64,000 nt of DNA from the NCBI RefSeq assembly GCF_000235365.1, contig NC_016452.1:730001-794000 (forward strand), in the 5' to 3' direction. Below the pieces are notes generated by a model. The model had not been told where the DNA came from and did no database searches. It was given only the letters and a program-made list of their open reading frames with translations. The translations under genes were made by a program, and so were the position numbers. This DNA comes from Eremothecium cymbalariae DBVPG#7215 (taxonomy: Eukaryota; Ascomycota; Saccharomycetes; Saccharomycetales; Saccharomycetaceae). Of this stretch, positions 38,992 to 49,758 are shown in pieces (the stretch's first letter is position 1; each line of letters opens with the position of its first letter).

Positions 38992-40372
38992 ATGGGGTTA
39001 TCACAGGAGCAGCAGTACGAGTTCGACTTGTTCCGAAAGGAAGTTGAGCAAAAGATGCCTCAGGATTTTCTACAATTTGGAATTAATTACTTCAATGAAA
39101 AACTACAGGAACAAAGGATTTTTGTTAGGAGTCAGGAGTCGTTAGCTTTGTCCAAGGGCATCACTCTATTTCCAAATGCTAAGAAAGAATCTTCAGGACA
39201 CTCAGCCGTGGCTCAAGATAAGTTGAGGGGCGGCAGTCACGCGGAAGACGAAGACGTGTTCTTCAAATCTCCTTTTGTTGGCCATGATCCGCATTCTACA
39301 CATATTTTTTGAGGAGTCTAAGGCACCTGGTGAAAGCTCGGATCCAAAAATGCCTGCTACTTTTGATGATGGGTTATTCAATCGTAACTTTAGTGTTGCA
39401 AGGGTGACTGAAGGTACAGTTCAAAGTTCTTTGGACCCCAAGGCTTCCGAGGAAACTAAGGATTCAGGACTATCTCTTTCGAGAGGGTTTTCAGGAAGCA
39501 ACAAACCTTTGCCAAGGAATTTTAACGCCCAGAGACGTTCGTCTGTTAGTGGAGAGACATTAAAGCCTGATAACTTCAATGATTGGACCCCTCAAATTTA
39601 CGCAGAGAAGACTAGTGAACAGCTAAAGGGACTGGAGGATGCAGTCGGGAAGAACTTTTTATTCAACAAACTAGACTCAGATTCTAAATCGCTAGTTATC
39701 AACTCTCTAGAAGAGAGATTTGTATCGAAAGGCGAGGAGATAATTCGGCAAGGAGACGAAGGTGATTATTTTTACATTGTGCAAAAGGGAACAGTTGAGT
39801 TCTACTTAGATAAAAAGAAGGTAAATACGTCAGGTGCAGGCTCGTGTTTTGGGGAATTAGCATTGATGTACAATAGCCCCAGAGCAGCCACAGTTGTTGC
39901 TGCTACGGACTGCATATTATGGGCTTTGGATAGGTTAACCTTCAGGAAAATTCTGTTGGGTGGATCTTTCAAAAAGCGGTTATTGTACGATGATTTCTTG
40001 AAATCAATGCCTTTGTTGAAGTCCTTGTCAACCTACGATCGTGCAAAATTGGCTGACGCTTTAGATACCGAATACTACGAACCTGGTGAGGTAATAATCA
40101 GGGAGGGGGATATAGGAGAAAACTTTTATCTAATTGAATATGGTCAGGCTGAAGTCTCCAAAGAGGCCCAAGGAGTTCTTGCTAAATTAAAGAAAGGCGA
40201 TTATTTTGGCGAAGTAGCATTATTAAATGACTTGCCCCGTCAAGCCACTGTGAAAGCTATCACAAGAACGAAGGTCGTTACATTGGGCAAGAGCGGATTC
40301 CAAAGGTTATTAGGCCCAGCTGTAGAGGTGCTCAAATCAAACGACCCAACACGTTCTGAGAATAAGAAATAG
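38992..40372 (+). CDS. BCY1: Regulatory subunit of cAMP-dependent protein kinase, frame broken once
   Basis: The N-terminal dimerisation/docking region ([14 protein letters not shown]) is followed by a disordered linker, the RRSS inhibitor site ([13 protein letters not shown]) and two cyclic-nucleotide-binding domains. Their phosphate-binding cassettes are [16 protein letters not shown] and [16 protein letters not shown]. The frame is interrupted at a six-T run (39305-39310): the first part ends in TGA at 39310-39312 right after conserved [12 protein letters not shown], and the rest continues one frame over. Ignoring one T gives about 459 residues (S. cerevisiae 416). Bcy1 holds the Tpk kinases inactive until cAMP binds. 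It is YIL033C, followed by CAP2 and CKA1 as in S. cerevisiae. Confidence 0.93.
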
Positions 40373-40635
40373 GTAGGCCTGTTGTAGGCCTGTTGGTCAC
40401 ACATACACATACGAACAAACTTCGAGTAATGTCAAAGTGCGTATAAAAACGTAAATATAGGAGAAAGATACAACATACTACTAACGTTTATACTTTTTTG
40501 GGTGAGTTTTTAACTCTACAAATATAATATTATATATATTATAAACTCTATATTGTTATTTCACTAAGAAGCTACTTGAGGTTTACAAGACTCAAAGCGT
40601 ATAATAAGTTACAAAATCACCTACCTATCACATTT

Positions 40636-41094
40636 CTAAAAATGCCATCCAACACCTGTATAATACTCCTTAGTGAGGTACATCCAAACTAAAGACGTAG
40701 TGGCAACAACAAATGGGCCCAATGAACCTTTCCCCAACCTGCACGTCCCGAAAATCAACCATTCAGTTAAAAAGTGAAAGAGCGCAATAGCATACGAAAT
40801 GAACGTTAACTGAAATATGTGCTCCTCATGTAAAAAGAAAACACCATACAGCCTAATAACAGCTGAAACAAAAGTCCAAGTACCAAACATCCTAGCACTC
40901 AACGCCGTTGTTTCACTAGGCTTCCCTTCATAAACTTTACGTGTCAGGTCTTGACTAACATACGTCTGAATCGAATTGAAGACAGAAATAACCGAAATCA
41001 ACAGCAACCATTTTGGTAGATATCCTGCCGATACACCAGTAGGCTTTGAATGTGTCACATGCGCCAAATGAAAAGCGTCCTGAAAAGAAAACAT
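40636..41094 (-). CDS. ERG28: Ergosterol biosynthesis scaffold Erg28
   Basis: The protein has 152 residues (S. cerevisiae 148), with four hydrophobic segments. The family blocks FGTWTFVSAVIRLYGVFF and ISYAIALFHFLTEW lie in the middle. Erg28 tethers the C-4 demethylation enzymes Erg25, Erg26 and Erg27 at the ER. It corresponds to YER044C and converges on BCY1, with 263 bp between the stop codons. A TACTAAC near 40484 in that gap has no intron context. Confidence 0.95.
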   Translation of the reverse strand: MFSFQDAFHLAHVTHSKPTGVSAGYLPKWLLLISVISVFNSIQTYVSQDLTRKVYEGKPSETTALSARMFGTWTFVSAVIRLYGVFFLHEEHIFQLTFISYAIALFHFLTEWLIFGTCRLGKGSLGPFVVATTSLVWMYLTKEYYTGVGWHF

Positions 41095-41765
41095 TATGAG
41101 ACTCTTCTAAATCCTTTCTTCCTAAGTTGTGCACACACAGTTAATGCAATTCACCTTAAGACACAAAACGGTTTTTCAGGAAAGGTACTGATTACCTTAA
41201 ATTTTCTGCATTAAATAGGAAAATACAAATTTACTACAAATCCGTTGAATCCATTTTAATCACGATCAAAAAGTTTGCGATCCTACCAGCTTCGAGCATT
41301 ATATTCTTCCAATTACCCTTGTGAATACACCCGTTTGCTGCCCTTTCTAACCATTATTCTGCCTCAACTACACCGTCTGACGTTAATCATTGCTACCAAC
41401 GGTCACCAAACCGTGAGTCACGTGACTGTTTGCTATTCTTGCGATTTAGTTTAAAAGAAAGGTTCGAGATGCTGAAGGTGTACAGAATAACATGTGACGA
41501 TAATGGACGTATCTGCTATGTTGTAAAACCTTCGTAATTGTATTACTCTACGTATCTGCAACCCTTTCGAGCGGTTTTGTTTTCAAGTATATGTTTTTAT
41601 ACCTCTTGTGACTACGACAACGTACAAGCGAAAGACGGGCGTGTCTTATTTTAAACTGCCACAACTTGACTTGTTATTTAACAAGTTAGACCCTTGAATC
41701 AAAGTTGGCCCGAAGACAACAAGTAATTAGAGTCAACAAGAGGGGCTGCATTATTCTAGATTCAA
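41095..41765. promoter_or_regulatory. ERG28-CAP2 divergent intergenic region
   Basis: This 671-bp region carries both promoters. An exact TCACGTGA lies at 41418-41425 within GAGTCACGTGACTG, so a TGAC/GTCA half flanks each side. No extra gene is seen. Confidence 0.45.
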
Positions 41766-42599
41766 ATGTCAGAGGAAAAATTCGATGCAGCATTAGCTTT
41801 GCTAAGCAGGTTAGATCCTGAAAACTTAGTGGCGAATATTAAGGCGATAATTGAACTGGAACCGGAGTTGGCTGGAGATTTGTTGTCATCCGTCGATACC
41901 CCATTGAAAGTTAAATCAGACACTGATTTTCAAAACACAGAGTTTCTGTGTTGCGATTACAATCGCGATATTGATTCCCATAGGTCGCCATGGTCGAACG
42001 AGTATCTTCCTAAGTTGTCCAGCGAGGAGCTAACTGAAAGCCCATTCCCAAGCGACTCTCTAAGACAGCTGGAGATAGCGATGAATGAGTCTATGGATAT
42101 ATATCGTGATCTTTACTACGAAGGGGGGGTCTCTTCAGCCTACCTTTGGGACTTGGATGAGGCAACGGACGATTTTGCAGGGGTTGTCCTTTTCAAAAAG
42201 GGCCTCGAGAGTGTCAATCGTTGGGACAGTATCCATGTTTTTGAGGTCATTAATACCGGCAGTCATGATTTTACGTATCGTATAACCACCACTATTATAT
42301 TGCATTTGGAAAGACAAGGCAATAATAATGTTACGTTGTCTGGGAATCTGACAAGGCAAACCGAGAAAAGTGTGACGCTCAATGGTGCTGGCAGTGAGGA
42401 AAAAGTACATCTGGCACATATCACAAACCTTGGGAGTACAATAGAAGAGGTCGAATCTCAGATGAGAGGGCTCCTAGAAGTCGTCTATTTCGACAAGAGC
42501 AGAGATATCTACCATGAATTGAGAAACGACTCAGCTCTCGCAGACAAACTAAATAAACACAAGCACCAGGAGTTGATCAAAGGTCTCCAAGGGTTGTAG
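41766..42599 (+). CDS. CAP2: F-actin capping protein beta subunit
   Basis: The protein has 277 residues (S. cerevisiae 287). The strongly conserved family sequence FLCCDYNRDIDSHRSPWSNEY lies at about residue 59, followed by YYEGGVSSAYLWDLDE. The C-terminal tentacle that binds actin ends the protein. Cap2 pairs with Cap1 to block barbed ends at cortical actin patches. It is YIL034C and lies between BCY1 and CKA1 in conserved order. Confidence 0.97.
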   Translation: MSEEKFDAALALLSRLDPENLVANIKAIIELEPELAGDLLSSVDTPLKVKSDTDFQNTEFLCCDYNRDIDSHRSPWSNEYLPKLSSEELTESPFPSDSLRQLEIAMNESMDIYRDLYYEGGVSSAYLWDLDEATDDFAGVVLFKKGLESVNRWDSIHVFEVINTGSHDFTYRITTTIILHLERQGNNNVTLSGNLTRQTEKSVTLNGAGSEEKVHLAHITNLGSTIEEVESQMRGLLEVVYFDKSRDIYHELRNDSALADKLNKHKHQELIKGLQGL

Positions 42600-42869
42600 A
42601 AAATACATTACGTAACACATATCGATACCCCAGACACGTTATAGCCACCTATATAGCAGCATAATCGATGATTTAGTCGTCTTATTCCGCCAGCGAAGCT
42701 TTTGTACCGAATGTCATCGAATACGGATGGAGTGAGGACGTTTTTTAGAGGTTAGAGGTTTTAATATATCAGTAAGATTTTGGATGCTAGAAACATGGTA
42801 GGCCACATCTAATAATCAGGTTGGCATATCAGCAGTTATTGGCGTCCATAGGTCGAATTCCACTCTGAA

Positions 42870-43997
42870 ATGAAATCAAGAGTATATAGTGAGGCTCGTG
42901 TTTATACGCGGGCTCTTGCACCTCTTGGCGAGGAATATTGGGATTATGAAAACACGACAATAGACTGGAGAAGTAACAACAGTCAATATGAGATCGAGAT
43001 GAAAGTTGGACGTGGGAAATATTCAGAAGTTTTCCAAGGGGTACAGTTGTCTACTAAGAATAAAGTAGTTATCAAGATGTTAAAGCCTGTAAAAAAAAAG
43101 AAGATTAAGAGAGAGATTAAAGTTTTGACGAATTTATCTAATGAAACCAATCCACCAACAGCACAGGAGGCTTTCAGCAAGGATGAGTATTACAGCAATG
43201 AGGATAGTGAGGTGCGGAAGTTTAATAGGTATTCTGAGGTTTATATGTTGCCTCACAATGGCCATGAGAATATTATTCACTTATTAGATGTGATTAAAGA
43301 TTCGGTTTCCAAGACCCCAGCATTAGTGTTTGAGTACGTCGATAATGTAGATTTCCGTATTTTGTACCCAACATTTACAGATATGGATATCCGTTATTAT
43401 ATGTTTGAACTATTAAAAGCATTAGATTATTGTCACTCTATGGGAATTATGCATCGTGATGTTAAGCCACACAATGTAATGATCGACCACAAGCAACGTA
43501 AATTGAGATTAATTGATTGGGGACTTGCTGAGTTGTATCACCCTAATGAAGAATACAACGTTCGGGTTGCTTCCAGGTTCTTCAAAGGGCCCGAGTTGTT
43601 GGTAGACTATAGAATGTATGATTATTCTTTGGATCTATGGTCCTTTGGAACTATGCTAGCATCTATGGTTTTCATGAAAGAACCATTCTTCCATGGCAGA
43701 AGTAATACAGATCAACTAGTTAAAATAGTTCGCGTGCTTGGAAGCGAAGATTTTGAAAAGTATTTGATGAAATACCAGATCACATTACCAAGGGAATTCA
43801 TGGATATGGACCAGTACATCAGAAGACCTTGGAAAAGATTTATTAATGATACTAATAGACATTTGTGTGACAATGAAGAAGTTATAGATTTGATTGACAA
43901 TGTGTTGAAATATGATCATCATGAGAGGTTGACTGCCAGAGAAGCCATGCAACATCCTTGGTTCGCGCCAATAAGAAATGGCGCATACAAGATGTGA
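42870..43997 (+). CDS. CKA1: Casein kinase 2 catalytic subunit alpha
   Basis: The protein has 375 residues (S. cerevisiae 372). It is a kinase domain with the Gly-rich loop GRGKYSEVF, Lys69 (VVIKML), the basic [10 protein letters not shown] cluster, His-Arg-Asp at 195-197 and DWG (the CK2 variant of DFG) at 216-218. An insertion of about 40 residues (about 88-128) is also a hallmark of S. cerevisiae Cka1. CK2 is an essential, constitutively active Ser/Thr kinase. It is YIL035C. Confidence 0.97.
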   Translation: MKSRVYSEARVYTRALAPLGEEYWDYENTTIDWRSNNSQYEIEMKVGRGKYSEVFQGVQLSTKNKVVIKMLKPVKKKKIKREIKVLTNLSNETNPPTAQEAFSKDEYYSNEDSEVRKFNRYSEVYMLPHNGHENIIHLLDVIKDSVSKTPALVFEYVDNVDFRILYPTFTDMDIRYYMFELLKALDYCHSMGIMHRDVKPHNVMIDHKQRKLRLIDWGLAELYHPNEEYNVRVASRFFKGPELLVDYRMYDYSLDLWSFGTMLASMVFMKEPFFHGRSNTDQLVKIVRVLGSEDFEKYLMKYQITLPREFMDMDQYIRRPWKRFINDTNRHLCDNEEVIDLIDNVLKYDHHERLTAREAMQHPWFAPIRNGAYKM

Positions 43998-44182
43998 AGT
44001 GGAAAACGACTATAAATGAGGAGATGAACAGAATATTTGATTGTTGTATTTGTTGTGTATGTTCTATTCTTTAATTTGTGTGTTTTTCTCTGTTGTTACC
44101 TAATAACCAAACCATCATCAGCTAATCAAGGTCAAGCCATAGATATTGCATCTTATTCTACAAAAGCCAAAAAAAGTTTATA

Positions 44183-45412
44183 CTACGATTTTGTTGGCCA
44201 GCTATTTATTACAAGTCTGAAATTGGCAATAAGTGTTGTGTTATCTGTTAGTAGTAATGAGCACTGAATAAACTTGCGATAGCACATTAGCTCATGTTGA
44301 TCCTTTTTAGTGAATTGGAGCTCCTTCCAATTTAACGCACCGAGAAGTTTAAAAGTTTCTTTAATCATCATTTCTACCTTCTTTATAGAGTCATGGTGTC
44401 TCTTGACTACGTTCATCATCTCTGTAACGTACTTTGTATCAAAATTCCTCGATCGTTCATTATAGATTTCCACATATGCTTTCTTATGTGTAAGAGGTTT
44501 GCTTGAACCACATCTCTGTAAGTTTAGATAACACCTTGTCATACTTTCCAAAATCTGCAGAATATACATCACGCATCGAACGACCATATTACCATTCTTG
44601 TTGTATTTGGCACGGAATCTTAAGATCATAACGATCATTCGTCTTTGTTGTCTGAATAATCTAGCCCAATCAAACGAAGCTACCGTCTGGTATTCTCTAA
44701 ATAACCCCCCCAAATGACGGTTTTTATGGAAACCTTGTATGTCTTTATCCCATTGCTCAAGGATGAACTTATAATACAATGTTTGAGTCACGTATTTGAC
44801 CACAGGTTCATTGCCTGAATGAAACGAATAATGACTGACAATAAACAACTGCAAAGCATTAACCACATCAAAGATTTCAGCAGGAAGTGATGGAAGCACT
44901 ATACTCCATCTGAATGTCCTGTAAGTAGGTAATAGCCACGACATTACTTTCTGGGAGCTCACACCCGCGCTCAAATTACTGATATCACGACTATGCTTCT
45001 CAACAATAATATCAATCTCGTCAATTCTGTTTTCCTTCAAAAATTCTGTAGTAGACTCCAAATATGAGAATTTTGGATGCTCCACTAAACACTTAAAGGT
45101 ATTCTCATTTTGCACTCGTCTTCCTCTCTTAACTGTCGTAACCGCATATGTTTGCTCCGCGCTTATGGTGGCAGGATGCACTTGCTTTAAAGTACCAGTC
45201 GATATTCTCTTCCTGTTTCCCCCAGTATCCTTGACGCGCTCAACTATCAATTCATCATGTGGTTCAAATAGACTAGCCCATAATTTACCGTTACGCCTTT
45301 TAATAATCGCTAACGCCTGATTTCGATTGTTAGTATCCTTAAGTAACGAACTTTGCTATCAAAGGCTAGCTAAGCCACCTGGAATAAAATAACATACCAC
45401 ACATAATTCCAT
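44183..45412 (-). CDS. MEI4: Meiotic recombination protein Mei4, two exons
   Basis: The coding exons are 45412-45398 (ATG and four codons) and 45316-44183. They join in frame across the intron at 45397-45317 to give 382 residues (S. cerevisiae 408). Without the intron the long frame has no ATG start. Sequence similarity was judged mainly by length, composition and position next to ERG28 and CKA1 (YER044C-A is beside YER044C), plus the fact that S. cerevisiae MEI4 also has a short intron close to its 5' end. Mei4 with Rec114 and Mer2 is required for Spo11 double-strand breaks. It converges on CKA1. Confidence 0.82.
45317..45397 (-). other. Spliceosomal intron of MEI4 (81 nt)
   Basis: On the minus strand the 5' splice site is GTATGT (45397-45392), the branch site TACTAAC (45335-45329) and the 3' splice site CAG (45319-45317). 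The branch adenosine lies about 13 nt from the acceptor. The intron follows the fifth codon, in phase 0, and contains in-frame stops. Confidence 0.9.
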
Positions 45413-45768
45413 GGCAGACATAATAACTGAAAATATAATCAATATACTTTCACGGAATAGATCTCTTATTTAACTAAATGTTATATGATAAGATATAGAG
45501 AGTGTTTCATTTATACCTTGTTTTAGAATGTAAAAAAGAAGAGGCAAAAACATAAAACACACTATAACATACAAGAAACATGTATATAGATCAACAATCT
45601 TCCCATACCAGTAATCCAGGCATCACAGTTTGGACAAAGGATAATATAATATGTTTATACATTACAGATTGAAAATCACATTCCGATTTGGATTTTCAGA
45701 ACCGATCTTTTAATGGTGTACGAGCAAGTGATTCCTATATACCTGACTCAATTTTTTGTTGTTTATCG
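45413..45768 (-). promoter_or_regulatory. MEI4 upstream / CST6 downstream region
   Basis: This 356-bp, AT-rich region holds the MEI4 promoter and the CST6 3' end. I did not find a clear URS1 (GGCGGC) or other meiotic element. Confidence 0.35.
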
Positions 45769-47326
45769 TCACTTCTCGTCGCTGTTCGTAAACACTAGAG
45801 TACCATCTTCATCCTCGTCCAAGTCATGGTCGATTTTTAACATTTCCTCAATAACCTTGATACCGTCTTTGTTACCACCACAGGAGTCCATGTGTAGTTC
45901 CATAAATTTTTTAAATTTATTAACCAGTTTTTGATAGTAGTCCAGCTTCTTTCTCATAACCTTATTTTCTTTAGTAAGGGACTTAACGTCTTTTTGAAGT
46001 TGTTGTTGTGCGACTTTCTTTCTTTGCCTACACTTGGAAGCTGCAATACGGTTACGCTCTAAGAGTCGTGCTCTTTTCCAAGACGCGGTGCCGGGCAAAG
46101 AACCAACGTCCTGAGACATCATGCTAAACTGCATCTTATAATTATCATGATCCGGACTATCTAGTGTATGGATACGATGTTCTGCTGTGGGGAGCACCGG
46201 CCGGAGATTAGGGTTTTGTTGTTGCTGCTGCCCTTGTTCTTGTGGTTCATGCTGTCGCTGTCGCTGTTCCTGCTGTTGCTGCGGCAATGGCGGCAGTGAC
46301 AGCGGTGGTGGTGCTTGTTGTGATTGTGATTGTGATGGATGAGTAGCAGGGACTGTGAGCGGAGTATCGCTTGGAACTTCCTTAACAGAAGAAAGAACGT
46401 TACCATTTTGCGTATCTAAAGGCTTTGCCTGTTGTGCAGGATCTGCAAATTCATGCGGAAAGGAAGTTGCAGGGACGGCGTGGGGCGGCATCGACTCATG
46501 ATAATTAGGCTGCTTGAATTGGACCTTCCCGTTGGCATTCATAACCCGTTTCAGGGGCATTGGAGGAGGTTGTATATCATATATGCTCTCGATAAGATCA
46601 TAGTCATCTGCAAGTTGACCCATCTGGCCAATCTGACCATTGGAAATAGAAATCCTCCTTCTTCTTGGAGGTGCGTTGTAGTTGGCTAATGCCGACTGAA
46701 AAATCGGAGGATTAGTCATGGGAAACCTTGACACATCTATCCCAAACGGCTGGAAGAATGGCGATAGAGACTCTTGGATCATAGGATCCGAAAGCACATG
46801 GGAATACCCTGACCCATGTTGAACTTGATGAACATTACCTTGACTAAAATTATGATGACTATGTCCATGTCCATGCCCATGCTGCTGCTGCCCTTGAACA
46901 GGGCGCGTCCCTCCAGCCTGTTGCTGATGCTGCACAACCACCGCCGGCCCCCGATCCTCTTCACCATGCCCACACTCAGCCCGACTACCATCACCGGCTT
47001 CATCGTGATGTCCATGCCCATGTTCATCACCGACAGGATGCCCCGCCTGCCCTGCTGCCGCATGCTCACCCCTGATGGCTCTGGTGTCCGCTTCCTACAT
47101 GATTCTCATTATGAGAAATCCCCCCATCACCAATCCCACCCGCACTCAACAACTCATGATACCCATAATGTCTCATATCACCACCCCCACTAACATTATC
47201 AACCTGACTCCCGTGCTGCTCCACCCCCCCCACACGCTTCACGTTAGCCTCAACATGTCTTAGACCGTGTCCACTTGCTAAAAGAGAACCAACAACGTTC
47301 TCTTGTTTCACAATAATATCTTTCAT
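45769..47326 (-). CDS. CST6: ATF/CREB-type bZIP transcription factor (CST6/ACA1), frame broken once
   Basis: The C terminus has a bZIP: basic region WKRARLLERNRIAASKCRQRKK followed by a leucine zipper. The N terminus (MKDIIVKQENVV, from ATG 47326) and a His/Gly/Gln-rich middle are low in complexity. The first 85 codons and the rest are in different frames; the break is a four-G run on the minus strand (47069-47072), directly before a TGA. Omitting one G gives a continuous protein of about 518 residues. S. cerevisiae has two copies, CST6 (YIL036W, 587 residues) and ACA1 (YER045C, 489); here there is one. The family binds CRE-like TGACGT sites and affects carbon-source, CO2 and stress responses. 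Confidence 0.9.
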
Positions 47327-48083
47327 GGATTCCACTTTGCAACCGAATATCCACTAGCCTACTTGCCTAAGCTTTCGACCTAATAAGAATCACTACTTAA
47401 CTTACCGTACATTCAAAACCTTAATAAAGATATCGAGAATTTCTTCTCTCAGCAAGCTTTCCTTTTTCTAATCAAAGGAGTTCCTATCTTTCTTTCTTTT
47501 TACACCTGCAAACCACACGACCAGCTGAAATCAGGTCAAGTGGGACTATATGCATGTTTAACATGTTTAAAAATGGACTTGGGGATGGGTAGGATGGGTA
47601 CTAAGTAGCTAAGGGTGGCTTTTGTGTGTGTATGTGTTGTCTAAAAGTTCTAGATAAATATGTCAGTTTTTGAGTTTGTGATGAGCTGGTGATTCGTTTG
47701 GTACTAAAGGTCCGTCAGTTTTTGTTTGTTGTGACAGAAATGTGTGATAGAGGTATAATTGTCCTTTTGGGATGAGAAAATGGGGTCAAGGTTGAGGGTA
47801 GTTTTAGTTTTGGATGTAGGAGGAGTCGGGTGCACAGGAGTTTTCAGGTGGATGTGATATTGCAGGGGTAAGATGTGTGGTGAGCGGTGAGTGGGGGCTC
47901 ACGACACAGGTGGTTAGCGACGCAAAGGATTTATTTGTGTGGTTTTTGATGATGGGGGTTAGTTGAGGGAGGGGGGGGGGGGGGGGGGGGGGTAGTTTAA
48001 AATGAGTAAGCGTCAGAGGTTGTAGGGGATACAATGAGACAGACACTTGGTGAGAGGGTTGATAGAAATACACAAAAGAAGAG
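47327..48083. promoter_or_regulatory. CST6-SPO73 divergent intergenic region
   Basis: This 757-bp region includes the 22-G tract at 47971-47992. The 350 bases before SPO73 are G/T-rich on the plus strand. A match to the mid-sporulation element (TACACAAAAG, 48069-48078) sits only 6 bp before the SPO73 ATG and may be fortuitous. Confidence 0.45.
47971..47992 (+). repeat. Homopolymer of 22 guanines
   Basis: This is an uninterrupted G22 run about 90 bp before the SPO73 start. Such a tract can form G-quadruplex structures and is prone to length change and sequencing error, so its exact length is uncertain. Confidence 0.95.
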
Positions 48084-49448
48084 ATGAGTTTGTCAGGATG
48101 TGGGCAGCAGGTGGAAAGGACGAATAAAGGGGGGTTTAATGGAGGGCTGAGGGTTGCAGAGCAGGTTATAGTTGAGAATCAGCGAGGGATCACGGTGTTC
48201 GGGTATCCATTTTTTTCGAATAAGTTGTTAATTCCTAAGGTTGATCCTCCGCAGTTTCACACGGAGAAGGACCATCTGCCTATTTCAACGGCTACGTCAA
48301 ATTACTATGGGAATACGAATAATAAACTTTTGTTGCCGTTAAATTTCCGGCACTTGGGGTTTGCTTCTGGGGGAGTCGGGGGAGGGGAGAGATCTGAGGG
48401 CGAAGGTAGTAGTGAAGTAGGAGGATCTAGTAGTGGTAGTACGTTTGGAGTTAGTAGTCATGGTCGGGTAGAGGGACAGGATGAAGAGTTTGCGTGGTTT
48501 GTTTCTATGGATCATCAGGGACAGTATGATATTGACGATCAAGGATGGTGTTATAGTTGGTCATTTAGGAGCAAGTATTGGAAGGGAAAGAATGGGTTTG
48601 TGCGGAAGCGGTTTTGGATCCGCCTTCCAACTCGGAACGACAATTTAGGGTATTGTGGTCATCAGCATCAGAATCATGTAGGGACGAGGACGAGTTATGG
48701 ACGTACAGATGCCGTTTCTACAATTGTTGAAGAGGAGGAAGAGCAGCAGTGCCAGATTGAACCACCACAGCTTGGAAAACAGGAGACCGCTGTTCTGGAA
48801 GATGAACACAACAACTGCAACACCAGTAACAGCAGCAAAAGCAACGACAGCAGCACCAAAAGCAGCACCAACAAAGATAACAACAATCAGGAGGAAGAAG
48901 AGATAGACGCACCTGAATGCAGAATAATGGATATTAACAGCAACGGACCGAGAATTGCTCAAATTCCCCAACCTACAACAGGCGCAACAGGCTCAACATC
49001 TGAAAACTCTGCAGAGGCATTATGGAGGCAAATATCCACGACTGAAGGTGTCATGTCGTCCATAAAGGGCTTATGTGTTAATAATTTGAATAGGAGTGGT
49101 AGTGATGAAGACGATGCCGATGATCAATTTACTGATGCCATAGATATTTCTGATGTAGATGAACATTTGGAAGTCTACAAGCTTTATCACCAAAGGGAGG
49201 AGAACCAGGTATTCTCCGATATTTTGGATAAACTTATTTTCGAGTTGAACAACTTGTCATTAGATAGGCAGAAATTAGAATTATTGGACGAGTTTGTAAG
49301 GGACAAACTATCCTCAATTAACAGACAGGACTTGCAGCGCGTTCTTCGTGACCCAAAATCAAACTTTATCGAACAAGTGTTATCTAGTTTGCAGTTTGAC
49401 GTTTCCAGAAGAAAATTCTTGGATAAATGGATTACAGGTATAAGATGA
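48084..49448 (+). CDS. SPO73: Spo73-like dysferlin-domain protein with long C-terminal extension
   Basis: The protein has 454 residues against 143 in S. cerevisiae. The two Spo73 blocks are clear: VIVENQRGITVFGYPFFS with PKVDPPQF (about 28-58) and YDIDDQGWCYSWSF with KNGFVRKRFWIRLP (about 148-182), together a DysF module. A Gly/Ser-rich loop separates them. The extra 268 residues are Asn/Ser/Glu-rich, then end in a predicted helical part from about residue 350 (FSDILDKLIFELNNLSLDRQ, DKWITGIR). Spo73 works with the Spo71-Vps13 pathway in prospore-membrane extension. It is YER046W and lies next to the ACA1/CST6 gene as in S. cerevisiae. Confidence 0.88.
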   Translation: MSLSGCGQQVERTNKGGFNGGLRVAEQVIVENQRGITVFGYPFFSNKLLIPKVDPPQFHTEKDHLPISTATSNYYGNTNNKLLLPLNFRHLGFASGGVGGGERSEGEGSSEVGGSSSGSTFGVSSHGRVEGQDEEFAWFVSMDHQGQYDIDDQGWCYSWSFRSKYWKGKNGFVRKRFWIRLPTRNDNLGYCGHQHQNHVGTRTSYGRTDAVSTIVEEEEEQQCQIEPPQLGKQETAVLEDEHNNCNTSNSSKSNDSSTKSSTNKDNNNQEEEEIDAPECRIMDINSNGPRIAQIPQPTTGATGSTSENSAEALWRQISTTEGVMSSIKGLCVNNLNRSGSDEDDADDQFTDAIDISDVDEHLEVYKLYHQREENQVFSDILDKLIFELNNLSLDRQKLELLDEFVRDKLSSINRQDLQRVLRDPKSNFIEQVLSSLQFDVSRRKFLDKWITGIR

Positions 49449-49610
49449 GAAGCCACACAGTCCCCTGCTTCTACAAAGCAGCTGTAATTACTTTATAATA
49501 CGGTTACAACTTATAGAATTCAACAACAACAACAAAAAAGATCAGACAAAAACTCACATACATAGACGCTTATGCACCTTCACCAATACTGACTCCCCTT
49601 AAGCATCTAT

Positions 49611-49644
49611 ACTCGATACTGATACTCGATACTGATACTCGATA
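49611..49644 (+). repeat. 13-bp tandem repeat, about 2.6 copies
   Basis: Two exact copies of ACTCGATACTGAT are followed by the first eight bases of a third. Confidence 0.9.
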
Positions 49645-49758
49645 TATTTTATAGAACAGTTAGACTACTTTATATGTACACAAAGCATCATGATTAATAT
49701 CTTGGTGAATGAGCTTTCCCTCATAGAACCCAGACACCATACTTATCGTCCTACGTCT

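Noticed and set aside
40480..40495. TACTAAC between BCY1 and ERG28
   Set aside because: It lies between two convergent 3' ends with no donor site or exon.
47804..48073. 89-codon minus-strand frame across the G22 tract
   Set aside because: It is the complement of low-complexity G-rich DNA (proline run), not a credible protein.
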